Shown here: one piece after another, positions 17,250 through 25,289 of the stretch | Position numbering within the stretch: position 1 is the first letter of the stretch | How the letters are laid out: each line of letters starts with the position of its first letter | Source: Chelativorans multitrophicus | GTDB taxonomy: Bacteria; Pseudomonadota; Alphaproteobacteria; Rhizobiales; Rhizobiaceae | Reading direction: 5' to 3' | DNA length: 64,000 nt | Assembly (NCBI RefSeq): GCF_011317445.1 | Contig: NZ_JAAAPL010000002.1 | Span: forward strand, 714,589-778,588 | The notes under the pieces: model-generated | Seen by the model: only the letters and a program-made list of their open reading frames with translations | Database searches by the model: none | Told to the model about the DNA's origin: nothing | Position numbers and translations under genes: made by a program

Positions 17250-18749
17250 ATGACAATCATCGATACGCGCACGCCCGATCCAAAGCGGCTCATTCCCGGC
17301 GCCACCGGAGACTGGGAAGTGATCATCGGCATGGAAATCCATGCCCAGGTGACGTCTCGCGCGAAGCTCTTTTCCGGCGCCTCTACTGAGTTCGGCGCCG
17401 AGCCAAACGCCAATGTTTCGCTGGTGGACGCGGCCATGCCCGGCATGCTCCCCGTCATCAACGAGGAATGCGTGAAGCAGGCGATCCGCACCGGGCTTGG
17501 GCTGAAGGCGCAGATCAATCATCGCTCCGTTTTCGACCGGAAGAACTATTTTTATCCGGACCTGCCGCAGGGCTATCAGATCTCGCAATACAAGCAGCCG
17601 ATCGTGGGTGAGGGGATCGTAATCGTCTCCGTCGGCCCGGCCAAGGACGGCAGCTTTGAGGAGATCCAGGTCGGCATCGAGCGCCTGCATCTGGAGCAGG
17701 ATGCGGGCAAGTCGCTGCACGACCAGCACCCGACCATGTCCTATGTGGACCTGAACCGCTCCGGCGTGGCGCTGATGGAGATCGTGTCCAAGCCGGACAT
17801 GCGCTCCGCCGATGAGGCGAAGGCCTTTCTCACCAAGCTGCGCAGCATCCTGCGGTATCTGGGGACCTGCGACGGCAATATGGACGAAGGCTCCATGCGT
17901 GCGGACGTGAACGTGTCGGTGCGCCGGCCGGGCGAGCCCTTCGGCACGCGTTGCGAGATCAAGAACGTAAATTCGATCCGCTTTGTCGGCCAGGCGATCG
18001 AATCGGAGGCGCGGCGGCAGATCGCCATTCTCGAGGACGGCGGCGCGATTGACCAGGAGACGCGGCTTTTCGATCCCGGCAAAGGCGAAACGCGTTCGAT
18101 GCGCTCGAAGGAAGAGGCGCACGATTACCGCTACTTCCCCGACCCGGACCTTGTGCCGCTCGTTTTCGACCAGGCCTATGTGGATGCACTTGCCGCCGAG
18201 CTGCCGGAGCTTCCGGACGAGAAGAAGGCGCGCTTCATGGCGAGTTTCGGCCTGTCCGAATACGATGCTTCTGTACTCGTCGCGGAGAGGGCGACCGCCG
18301 CGTATTTCGAGAAGGTCGCGGCCGGCCGCGACGGCAAAGCGGCGGCGAACTGGGTGATCAACGATCTTTTAGGTGCCTTGAACAGGACAGGAAAAGATAT
18401 TGAAGATACACCGGTTTCTCCCGATCATCTTGGCACGATCATCGACCTGATCAAGGACGGCACGATCTCTGGAAAGATCGCCAAGGACCTGTTCGAGATC
18501 GTCTGGAACGAGGGCGGCGACCCGGTAAGGATAGTGGAGGAGCGGGGCCTGAAACAGGTGACCGACACCGGTGCCATTGAGAAGGCGGTGGACGAGGTAA
18601 TTGCTGCCAATCCGGACAAGGTGGAACAGGCGAAGGCTAAGCCAACGCTCGCTGGCTGGTTTGTCGGCCAGGTGATGAAGGCGACCGGCGGCAAGGCCAA
18701 CCCGCAGGCCGTCAACGCGCTGGTGAATCAAAAACTAGGGATCGAATGA
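17250..18749 (+). CDS. gatB: Asp-tRNA(Asn)/Glu-tRNA(Gln) amidotransferase subunit B
   Basis: The 499-residue protein is the tRNA-binding and phosphorylating subunit of GatCAB, which converts Glu-tRNA(Gln) and Asp-tRNA(Asn) to the amide forms. Signatures include [12 protein letters not shown] near residue 30, [36 protein letters not shown] and [12 protein letters not shown]. The C-terminal GatB/YqeY domain ends in [14 protein letters not shown]. gatA and gatC are not in the window. It is divergent from yjhX, and the intervening 294 bp are taken up mainly by the yjhX leader on the other strand. Confidence 0.96.
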
Positions 18750-18859
18750 CAGGAGCGGGGCGCACGCGTAAAGGCCAAAGCGCGTGAGGCCCTTGCGTTC
18801 GGGCCGCCGCGCCGCCATAAGCAGCGCAAAAGGTCTGTCACTGCCGCACGAGGAATGCC

Positions 18860-19258
18860 ATGAAACAGTTCCTGCTCCAGTTCTTCACCTGGTGGAACGG
18901 CCAGACTTTGGGCACGCGCTTCCATACCTGGCGCAAGGGTGAGCGTGTGGGTGAGGACGAATTCGGTAACGTCTACTACCAGGGCGGCACCGATTCGGAG
19001 GGCCGCACCCGCCGCTGGGTGATCTACAACGGATATGCGGAAGCATCCGCGGTGCCGCCGGGCTGGCATGGCTGGCTGCATCATAAAGTGGACACGCCGC
19101 CCACGCAGGAAGACTTCAAGCCCTATGAATGGCAGAAGCCGCATCTGCCCAACCTTACAGGTACACCCGCGGCCTATCGTCCGCGCGGTTCGGTGCTCAC
19201 CAATGAGGGGCGCCCGCGCGTGACCGGTGATTACGATGCGTGGACGCCGGGTGGCTGA
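18860..19258 (+). CDS. NADH:ubiquinone oxidoreductase subunit NDUFA12
   Basis: This 132-residue protein is the bacterial homologue of the mitochondrial complex I accessory subunit NDUFA12 (B17.2). It shows GTRFHTWRKGERVGEDEFGN, YYQGG, RRWVIYNGYAEASAVPPGWH and GWLHHKVDTPP. In alphaproteobacteria it is an accessory subunit of the 14-subunit core enzyme on the cytoplasmic face. The gene is far from any nuo operon here. It is followed at 72 bp by DUF2155, an order that I recall as conserved in alphaproteobacteria together with aat and accBC. Confidence 0.93.
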   Translation: MKQFLLQFFTWWNGQTLGTRFHTWRKGERVGEDEFGNVYYQGGTDSEGRTRRWVIYNGYAEASAVPPGWHGWLHHKVDTPPTQEDFKPYEWQKPHLPNLTGTPAAYRPRGSVLTNEGRPRVTGDYDAWTPGG

Positions 19259-19330
19259 GCAAATTTATCGCCACATTTGCACAATAACCCGGAGTGTGAT
19301 CGATCAATCCGGGCAAGGGACGGGAAGCAC

Positions 19331-19756
19331 ATGAGGGGAGCAAAAAGCATCTCTCGGGATGCGGTGAGAACCGCCGCAGCGGCGATGGCCGCGGTCTTCC
19401 TGGCTTTTCCGGCTCATGCAGAGCGAATCAAGAACCCGGTCGCGGAATTCAGCGGGATCGACAAGATCACCGGCCGCATCACCAATTTCGACGTCTATAT
19501 GGACGAGACTGTGCAGTTCGGCGCGCTACAGGTCACGCCGCGCGTTTGCTACAGTTCGCCGGAAACGGAAGAGCCGAAGACGGACGCTTTCGTCGAGGTG
19601 AACGAAATCACGCTTGACCGGCAGATCCGGCGCATCTTTACCGGCTGGATGTTTGCCGAAAGTCCGGGTGTCAACGCGATCGAGCATGCGGTGTACGACG
19701 TGTGGCTGAAGAGCTGCAAGCAGAACTCCGACGTGCCGCCGCCGGCGACGAACTAG
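19331..19756 (+). CDS. DUF2155 exported protein
   Basis: This 141-residue protein has a signal peptide (Ala-rich hydrophobic 12-30, ending AFPAHA). It is followed by a DUF2155 domain containing IDKITGRITNFDVYMDETVQFGAL, VTPRVCYSSPETEEP, the RRIFTGWMFAESPGVNAIEH block and YDVWLKSC. Two conserved cysteines may form a disulfide in the periplasm. Function is unknown. ATG 19331 is chosen over the open frame upstream because it begins a proper signal sequence. It is convergent with aat, with 12 bp between stops. Confidence 0.9.
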   Translation: MRGAKSISRDAVRTAAAAMAAVFLAFPAHAERIKNPVAEFSGIDKITGRITNFDVYMDETVQFGALQVTPRVCYSSPETEEPKTDAFVEVNEITLDRQIRRIFTGWMFAESPGVNAIEHAVYDVWLKSCKQNSDVPPPATN

Positions 19757-19768
19757 CTCCTTTTCCCT

Positions 19769-20380
19769 TCAGAATTTCGCCGTTTCTTCCAGCGCTTCGG
19801 CGAGCATCTGTTCGTAGCGCCTGCGTGGGACGTCGATCGCCCCGAAGCGCCTCAGGTGATCGGTGGTGAATTGGGTGTCCAGCAAAAGAAAGCCGCCGGC
19901 CTTCAATCGCTCGACCAGATGCACCAGGCAGATCTTGGACGCATTGGGTTCGCGCGAGAACATGCTTTCGCCGAAGAAGGCGCGCCCAAGCGACACGCCA
20001 TAAAGGCCTCCGACCAGCTTGCCTTCGCGCCAGGCCTCTACGGTGTGGCAATGGCCGCGCTTGAAGAGTTCCGTGTAAGCCACGCGAATCGGCTCGTTGA
20101 TCCAGGTTTCGGCGCGTTCCGCCGACGGTTCGGCGCAAGCGTCGATGACGCCGGTGAAATCCGTATCATAGCGGACCTCGTAAGGCTGCCGGCGCAGGAG
20201 CTTCCTGAGGCTTTTGGGAACATGGAACTTATCGAGAGGGATAATGCCCCGCATTTCCGGACGGACCCAAAAGACCTCGGGATCGTCCGCGTGTTCGGCC
20301 ATCGGAAAGACGCCGGTCGCATAGGCGCGCAGAAGCAAATCCGGAGGGATATGGAAACCGGGGGCGAGGGGGCGCGTCAT
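19769..20380 (-). CDS. aat: Leucyl/phenylalanyl-tRNA--protein transferase
   Basis: The 203-residue enzyme transfers Leu or Phe from tRNA to N-terminal Arg or Lys of proteins, creating N-degrons for ClpS/ClpAP. Family blocks are [21 protein letters not shown] near the start, [34 protein letters not shown], and the GNAT-like core [19 protein letters not shown] and [19 protein letters not shown]. It is the last gene of the leftward aroQ-accB-accC-aat run, 15 bp after accC. Confidence 0.95.
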   Translation of the reverse strand: MTRPLAPGFHIPPDLLLRAYATGVFPMAEHADDPEVFWVRPEMRGIIPLDKFHVPKSLRKLLRRQPYEVRYDTDFTGVIDACAEPSAERAETWINEPIRVAYTELFKRGHCHTVEAWREGKLVGGLYGVSLGRAFFGESMFSREPNASKICLVHLVERLKAGGFLLLDTQFTTDHLRRFGAIDVPRRRYEQMLAEALEETAKF

Positions 20381-20395
20381 AACGGCGCCTGAAGA

Positions 20396-21739
20396 TTATT
20401 CATTGGCTGCGAGATGGTTCTCCAGCCAATGGATGTCATAATCGCCGTTTGCCACATCAACATTGCCCACAAGCTCACGAAAGAGCGGCAATGTTGAATT
20501 GATGCCGTCCACGACGAATTCGTCAAGGGCACGGCGAAGGCGCATCATGCATTCTACGCGGTTGCGGCCATGAACAATGAGTTTGCCAATGAGGCTGTCG
20601 TAATAAGGAGGAATGCGATAGCCGGAATAGACCCCCGAATCGACCCGCACGCCAAGGCCGCCCGGCGTATGAAAATGGGTGATCGTGCCGGGCGAGGGGA
20701 CGAAAGTGCGTGGGTCCTCCGCGTTGATCCGGCATTCAATGGCATGACCATGAAACCGCACTTCTTCCTGACGGACGGAAAGGCCAGCGCCCGATGCTAC
20801 CCGGATCTGCTCATGCACCAGGTCGATCCCGGTGATCGCCTCCGTCACCGGATGCTCCACCTGAAGACGCGTGTTCATCTCGATGAAGTAGAATTCGCCG
20901 TTCTCATAGAGGAATTCTATGGTCCCCGCGCCGGAATAGCCGAGCTCGGCCATCGCATTTGCGACCGTCTCGCCGATTTTCATGCGCTGTTCCACGTTGA
21001 GCGCGGGCGAGTTTGCCTCCTCCCATACCTTCTGGTGGCGGCGCTGCAGGGAGCAATCGCGCTCGCCGAGATGGACAGCATTGTGGGCGCCGTCCCCCAC
21101 CACCTGAACCTCGATGTGGCGCGGCTTTTCCAGATATTTTTCGATATAGACGGCGTCGTCGCCAAAAGCTGCGCCGGCCTCGGTGCGAGCAGTCGCAAGC
21201 GCCTCCGCCAGCCCGGCTTCGTTGCGGGCAACCTTCATCCCGCGCCCTCCGCCGCCGGCCGAAGCCTTGATGAGCACGGGATAGCCAACTTCGGCGGCGA
21301 TTCGCTTCGCCTCGCGCTCGTCGCGCACCGCGCCTTCCGATCCCGGCACGACAGGAATGCCCAATCGCTTGGCCGTACGCTTGGCTTCGATCTTGTCGCC
21401 CATAGTACGGATATGTTCGGCCGAGGGGCCGATGAAGGTCACGTTGTGCGCGGCCAGGATTTCGGCAAATTTCGCGTTTTCGGAGAGAAAACCGTAGCCC
21501 GGGTGAACCGCATCCGCCCCGGTGATCTCGCACGCGGCAAGAATCTGATGAATATTAAGATAGCTTTCGCGTGAGGCGGGAGGACCGATACAAACGCTTT
21601 CGTCCGCAAGGCGGACATGCATGGCATCCGCATCAGCCGTGGAATGGACCGCCACGGTCTGAATTCCCAATTCCTTACAGGCGCGCAGCACCCGGAGCGC
21701 GATCTCGCCGCGATTGGCGATGAGGATCTTCTGGAACAT
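20396..21739 (-). CDS. accC: Acetyl-CoA carboxylase, biotin carboxylase subunit
   Basis: The 447-residue ATP-grasp enzyme carboxylates the biotin on AccB. It shows [17 protein letters not shown] at the N-terminus, the glycine-rich ATP loop [56 protein letters not shown] and a C-terminal biotin-carboxylase domain ending at residue 447. Length and content match single-subunit AccC rather than fused propionyl- or pyruvate-carboxylase alpha chains. It follows accB with an 11-bp gap, so coupled expression is likely. Confidence 0.97.
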   Translation of the reverse strand: MFQKILIANRGEIALRVLRACKELGIQTVAVHSTADADAMHVRLADESVCIGPPASRESYLNIHQILAACEITGADAVHPGYGFLSENAKFAEILAAHNVTFIGPSAEHIRTMGDKIEAKRTAKRLGIPVVPGSEGAVRDEREAKRIAAEVGYPVLIKASAGGGGRGMKVARNEAGLAEALATARTEAGAAFGDDAVYIEKYLEKPRHIEVQVVGDGAHNAVHLGERDCSLQRRHQKVWEEANSPALNVEQRMKIGETVANAMAELGYSGAGTIEFLYENGEFYFIEMNTRLQVEHPVTEAITGIDLVHEQIRVASGAGLSVRQEEVRFHGHAIECRINAEDPRTFVPSPGTITHFHTPGGLGVRVDSGVYSGYRIPPYYDSLIGKLIVHGRNRVECMMRLRRALDEFVVDGINSTLPLFRELVGNVDVANGDYDIHWLENHLAANE

Positions 21740-21750
21740 CAGGGATCCCG

Positions 21751-22218
21751 CTACTCGATCACGACCAGAGGCTCGCCATATTCGACCGGCTGTCCATCTT
21801 CAACCAAGATGGACTTGACCACGCCGGCGCGGGGCGAGGGGATCTGGTTCATCGTCTTCATGGCTTCGATGATCAACAGGGTCTGGCCCTTCTCCACCGC
21901 CTGGCCCACTTCGATAAAGGGTTGTGAGCCGGGCGCGGCGGCGCGATAGGCGGTACCAACCATGGGCGACGGTATTGCGTTCTTGGCATCCTCGAGGGCC
22001 GGCGACGGCGCCTGCTCTTGCGCGGCGGCCGCAGGCATGGTCTGAGCCTGGCCGGAGGTGAAAGCGGGTACCGTGGTCTGGATCACGGAAGACTGCCGCG
22101 CAACGCGAATGCGCATCCCATTGTCTTCCACCTCGATTTCCGTAAGGCGCGTCTCGTCGAGAATGTTCGCCAATTCGCGAATGAGCTGCTGATCCACACC
22201 GTTCTTCTTCATCGACAT
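21751..22218 (-). CDS. accB: Acetyl-CoA carboxylase, biotin carboxyl carrier protein
   Basis: This 155-residue protein has a short N-terminal dimerisation/interaction region, an Ala/Pro/Gln-rich flexible linker (about 55-80) and a C-terminal biotinyl domain. The biotinylated lysine is Lys121 in [13 protein letters not shown]. It carries the carboxybiotin between AccC and the carboxyltransferase AccAD for malonyl-CoA synthesis. ATG 22218 and ATG 22212 are both possible starts. The gene lies between aroQ (26-bp gap) and accC (11-bp gap), all on the minus strand. Confidence 0.97.
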   Translation of the reverse strand: MSMKKNGVDQQLIRELANILDETRLTEIEVEDNGMRIRVARQSSVIQTTVPAFTSGQAQTMPAAAAQEQAPSPALEDAKNAIPSPMVGTAYRAAAPGSQPFIEVGQAVEKGQTLLIIEAMKTMNQIPSPRAGVVKSILVEDGQPVEYGEPLVVIE

Positions 22219-22244
22219 CTTATCCCCTTGGCCTCAGCGACCAA

Positions 22245-22682
22245 TTATAACCTTGCCGCCAGTGCCTGAAGCGCCAGCGTATATCCGATCGGTCCGAGAC
22301 CGCAGATCATCCCCGCCACGACCGGAGCCGTCATCGTTCTGTGCCGGAACGGCTCGCGCGCGTGAATATTCGATAGATGCACCTCGATCACCGGTAGCGG
22401 GCTCACCGCCCTGATCGCATCGTGGAGCGCAATCGACGTATGCCCGTATGCTCCGGGATTGAGGACGATGCCGGCGCCGCGCTCGCCAGCTTCATGAATC
22501 CAATCGATCAGCATGCCTTCGTGGTTGGACTGGCGGAATTCGACCTCCAAGCCAAGACCTGCTGCAGCGGCGCGGCAGTCCGCCTCGATATCGGCCAGGG
22601 TCTTGCCGCCATAGATTCCGGGCTCACGCTTGCCGAGCGTGTTCAGGTTCGGTCCGTTGAGAACGTATACCGTTTTCGCCAT
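22245..22682 (-). CDS. aroQ: 3-dehydroquinate dehydratase, type II
   Basis: The 145-residue enzyme removes water from 3-dehydroquinate in the shikimate pathway. Type II features are [16 protein letters not shown], with Arg19 and the catalytic Tyr24, [12 protein letters not shown], and [16 protein letters not shown], with His102 and Arg113. The protein forms dodecamers in this family. It heads the aroQ-accB-accC-aat run and lies 120 bp downstream of the DsbA-like gene on the same strand, so it may have its own promoter. Confidence 0.96.
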   Translation of the reverse strand: MAKTVYVLNGPNLNTLGKREPGIYGGKTLADIEADCRAAAAGLGLEVEFRQSNHEGMLIDWIHEAGERGAGIVLNPGAYGHTSIALHDAIRAVSPLPVIEVHLSNIHAREPFRHRTMTAPVVAGMICGLGPIGYTLALQALAARL

Positions 22683-22802
22683 TATCTAGTCCCGAGGCAT
22701 TCCGCTGGCCCTCTATAATCGGCTTCGGCGGCTGCGGAAAGAGCGCAAATACGCTATTCCCCCGTTCCAGGCAGGGACAAAGAGGCGGAAATGCGGCAAG
22801 CT

Positions 22803-23561
22803 CTACTGCCGCGCCGCCGCAATCTTTTCGGTCAGGTGGTCAGCACCGAGCGCGCCATAGACCACCTCGTTGCCCAGGACATAGGAGGGAGTGCCGCTGA
22901 TTTGCAGCTGGCTTGCGAGCTGATAGGTCTCCGAGAAGCTTGCCTCGATTGCCGGATCCTTCATCGCCTCGCGCAGGGCAGCTTCGTCCGCTCCCAATTC
23001 CAAGGCTATCCGAATTGCAGTCTCCTCGTTTGCGCGTCCTTGCCCACCCAGGAGACGGCGGTGAAATTCGCCGTATTTTTCCGGCTCAAGCTTTTGAAAA
23101 GCCTTGGAAACAACATGGGCTGCGTGAGAATCAGGACCGAGGATCGGAAACTCTTTCAGCACAAAGCGCAGGTTCTTGTCCTTGGCAACCAGCGCTTCCA
23201 TATCGCTGAGCGCCCGTTTGCAATAACCGCAGTTGTAGTCGAAAAACTCAACGATGGTTACATCGCCATCGGGATTGCCGACAAAGCCGTCGCTTGCCTG
23301 ATGGAAGAGCTTGTCCGCCGAATTGGCGATTGCCTGCTGACTTGCCGCGGCCTGTTCCGCCTTCATCTTCGCTTCTAAGGCGGATTGGACCTCCAGAAGA
23401 ATCTCGGGATTGGCAAGAAGGTATTCTCGTACGATTCCTTCGACCTGCGGGCGGGTAAGGGCAGGCTGGCCGGTCGACTGCTCCTGCGCATGAGGCTGAT
23501 TCGTTCCGGCGGCGGCGATCAGGACCGAAGCAAGTGATGCGGCGAAAAGCGAGTTCTTCAT
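22803..23561 (-). CDS. DsbA-family periplasmic thiol:disulfide protein
   Basis: The 252-residue protein has a signal peptide (residues 1-25, ending PHAQ). An N-terminal helical region follows (about 35-90), with REYLLANPEILLEVQSALE, seen in ScsC/Com1-like proteins that oligomerise. The thioredoxin domain has its active site at Cys111-Gly-Tyr-Cys114, and a cis-proline loop in SGTPSYVLG. The domain order resembles Com1/DsbA-like disulfide isomerases or oxidases. ATG 23561 follows GGGAAG. The frame upstream to 23630 is not used. It is 75 bp downstream of the M48 protease gene on the same strand. Confidence 0.9.
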   Translation of the reverse strand: MKNSLFAASLASVLIAAAGTNQPHAQEQSTGQPALTRPQVEGIVREYLLANPEILLEVQSALEAKMKAEQAAASQQAIANSADKLFHQASDGFVGNPDGDVTIVEFFDYNCGYCKRALSDMEALVAKDKNLRFVLKEFPILGPDSHAAHVVSKAFQKLEPEKYGEFHRRLLGGQGRANEETAIRIALELGADEAALREAMKDPAIEASFSETYQLASQLQISGTPSYVLGNEVVYGALGADHLTEKIAAARQ

Positions 23562-23636
23562 AATCTTCCCTTGATTGGCCTGGATAGCCCTATCTGTTGC
23601 GGCGGCGACCCAAACCTGGGCGTCGCGCAAAGAATA

Positions 23637-25079
23637 TCACTTCCTGCCTGTTTCACGAAATTCGATGATATCCTGGGCCCGCACCCATTCCGGCGAGCCG
23701 CGCTTCAACTTCATCTGAGCGCGCGCCGCCATGACTTTGGCATCGCGATAGGCGCCGGCATGGAAGTAGCCTTCGGCGGTGGCGAGTTCCGCCGACCCGA
23801 TATCTCCAAGCTGCCCGTATGCCTGGGCGAGAAAACGGTAGCCGTTGACATATTCGGGCTCACTCGTCAGGCCGGCTTTCAGCTCCGACGCCGCGCGGCG
23901 CACGAGGTCCGGCTGGCCGGTTGCAAGCAGTGCCTGGCCGTGACCCACCTGCAGGAGACCGGATGGCGGGGCAAGCCTGACTGCAGTCGCATAGGCCTCA
24001 GCGGCCTCACGCGGCCGATTGACCTTGATCAGGATTTCGCCGCGCAGCTCGTGAAAATATGGGTTGTTGGGCTGGGCGGAAATGAGCTGGTCCACCTTGG
24101 CAAGAGCAGAACGCGGATTGCCATGAAGATAGCTGTTGATCGCATCCGCATAAAGGATCGGCAAGCCTCCGGGGTTCTTCCTGAAAACGCGTGCAATGGC
24201 GTTTTGCCCCGCCGTATAGGAGGCAATCTTGGCGCGCGCCAGTTCATGGCGGAGCTGCAGGGCCGGTGCATCGACCCGGTCGTAGAAGCGGCTCTGCTTC
24301 ACGAGCACTTCAAGATTGGCGATACGGTCGCGCGGCATGGGGTGGCTGGTCTGGTAGGGATCCACATTGACACCGGCGAGCGCCAGATCACCCGCCATGC
24401 GTTGGAAGGTGATGAGCATGCCGCGGCCGGACTGGCCGGTGCGCTCCAGATACTCGATCGCCGAACGGTCGGCCGTGATCTCTTCCGTGCGCTGATAGGC
24501 AAGCAGGCTTCGCCGCGCCGCCTCGGAACCGCCCATGGCCAATCCCATGCCCGCCTGGGCAAGATCGCCCTGATTGCTTGCCGCTGCCGCCACCCCGGCG
24601 CCGATCCCGAGCAGAGTGGCCACAATCGCCATGGTTTGGGCGCGCGCGAGCTGTTCGCGCAGCCTATGTTGATGGCCGCCGGCGAGGTGGGCCACCTCGT
24701 GAGCGATCACGCCGATAATCTCATTGGGCGTTTCCGCTGTAAGCAGCGCGCCCGTATGGATGAAGATGCGCCTTCCGGCCACGAAAGCGTTGAAACGATG
24801 GTCGTTGACCAGCACGATTTCGATGCCGGACTGACTGAGACCCGCTGCCTGAAGGATTGGCTTGGCGTAATCGGCTATCAACGCCTCGATCTCGGCGTCC
24901 CGCACGATCGGTACACTGCGCTGCGCCGCGGCCGGCGACGCGCTTGCAAACATGGACGCCACGGTCAGGATTACGGTCAGTATTCGAAATATGAGCACAG
25001 CAGCAAATCGGGTTAAATTTACCGTCGTCCGTACGGATATGTCATTATCATGGCAATGAGAAGGCGGCGCGAACTGCAT
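23637..25079 (-). CDS. M48-family metalloprotease with C-terminal TPR region (BepA-like)
   Basis: This protein of about 480 residues has a signal peptide around residues 25-53, ending SPAAAQ. An M48 zinc protease domain follows with HEVAH at 127-131 and a downstream zinc-ligand helix with ERTGQSGRGM. The C-terminal half is built of TPR-like helices (YAEAVRLAPPSG-type repeats). The layout matches BepA/YfgC, a periplasmic chaperone-protease for outer-membrane protein assembly. The start is uncertain. ATG 25079 leaves a long polar N-terminus before the signal. GTG at about 24998 would give a compact signal peptide but has no ribosome-binding site. It lies downstream of rne. Confidence 0.88.
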   Translation of the reverse strand: MQFAPPSHCHDNDISVRTTVNLTRFAAVLIFRILTVILTVASMFASASPAAAQRSVPIVRDAEIEALIADYAKPILQAAGLSQSGIEIVLVNDHRFNAFVAGRRIFIHTGALLTAETPNEIIGVIAHEVAHLAGGHQHRLREQLARAQTMAIVATLLGIGAGVAAAASNQGDLAQAGMGLAMGGSEAARRSLLAYQRTEEITADRSAIEYLERTGQSGRGMLITFQRMAGDLALAGVNVDPYQTSHPMPRDRIANLEVLVKQSRFYDRVDAPALQLRHELARAKIASYTAGQNAIARVFRKNPGGLPILYADAINSYLHGNPRSALAKVDQLISAQPNNPYFHELRGEILIKVNRPREAAEAYATAVRLAPPSGLLQVGHGQALLATGQPDLVRRAASELKAGLTSEPEYVNGYRFLAQAYGQLGDIGSAELATAEGYFHAGAYRDAKVMAARAQMKLKRGSPEWVRAQDIIEFRETGRK

Positions 25080-25242
25080 CACGCAAGGCTTTCGTAACGC
25101 CAGGTTCCTCAAAAAATGCCTGGCCCCCTCGCATCGGCTTGAGAAAAAACGGATTTTTGGAAGGCACTTTGCGCGGATTCTATTATTTGCTGCATCCTTG
25201 TGTGCCGTCCTAAGGAGCGTGGGGCGCTGTGGACATTTTCAA

Positions 25243-25275
25243 GGAGAATAGCCGGGCAGGGTGCCCGGCTATTTC
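25243..25275 (-). terminator. Terminator-like hairpin downstream of rne
   Basis: A 12-bp perfect stem (25247-25258 with 25262-25273) and a 3-nt loop lie 15 bp after the rne stop codon. The minus-strand sequence after it (TCTCCTTG) has only a short T run, so termination may be partial. The M48 gene further on could receive some read-through. Confidence 0.6.
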
Positions 25276-25289
25276 GTTGCTACCTCGTC

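Noticed and set aside
20570..21574. 334-residue open frame antisense to accC
   Set aside because: Shadow of accC, whose motifs are unambiguous.
23571..25016. 481-residue open frame antisense to the M48 protease gene
   Set aside because: The minus-strand frame has a signal peptide, HEVAH and TPRs. The plus-strand frame has composition typical of antisense shadows.
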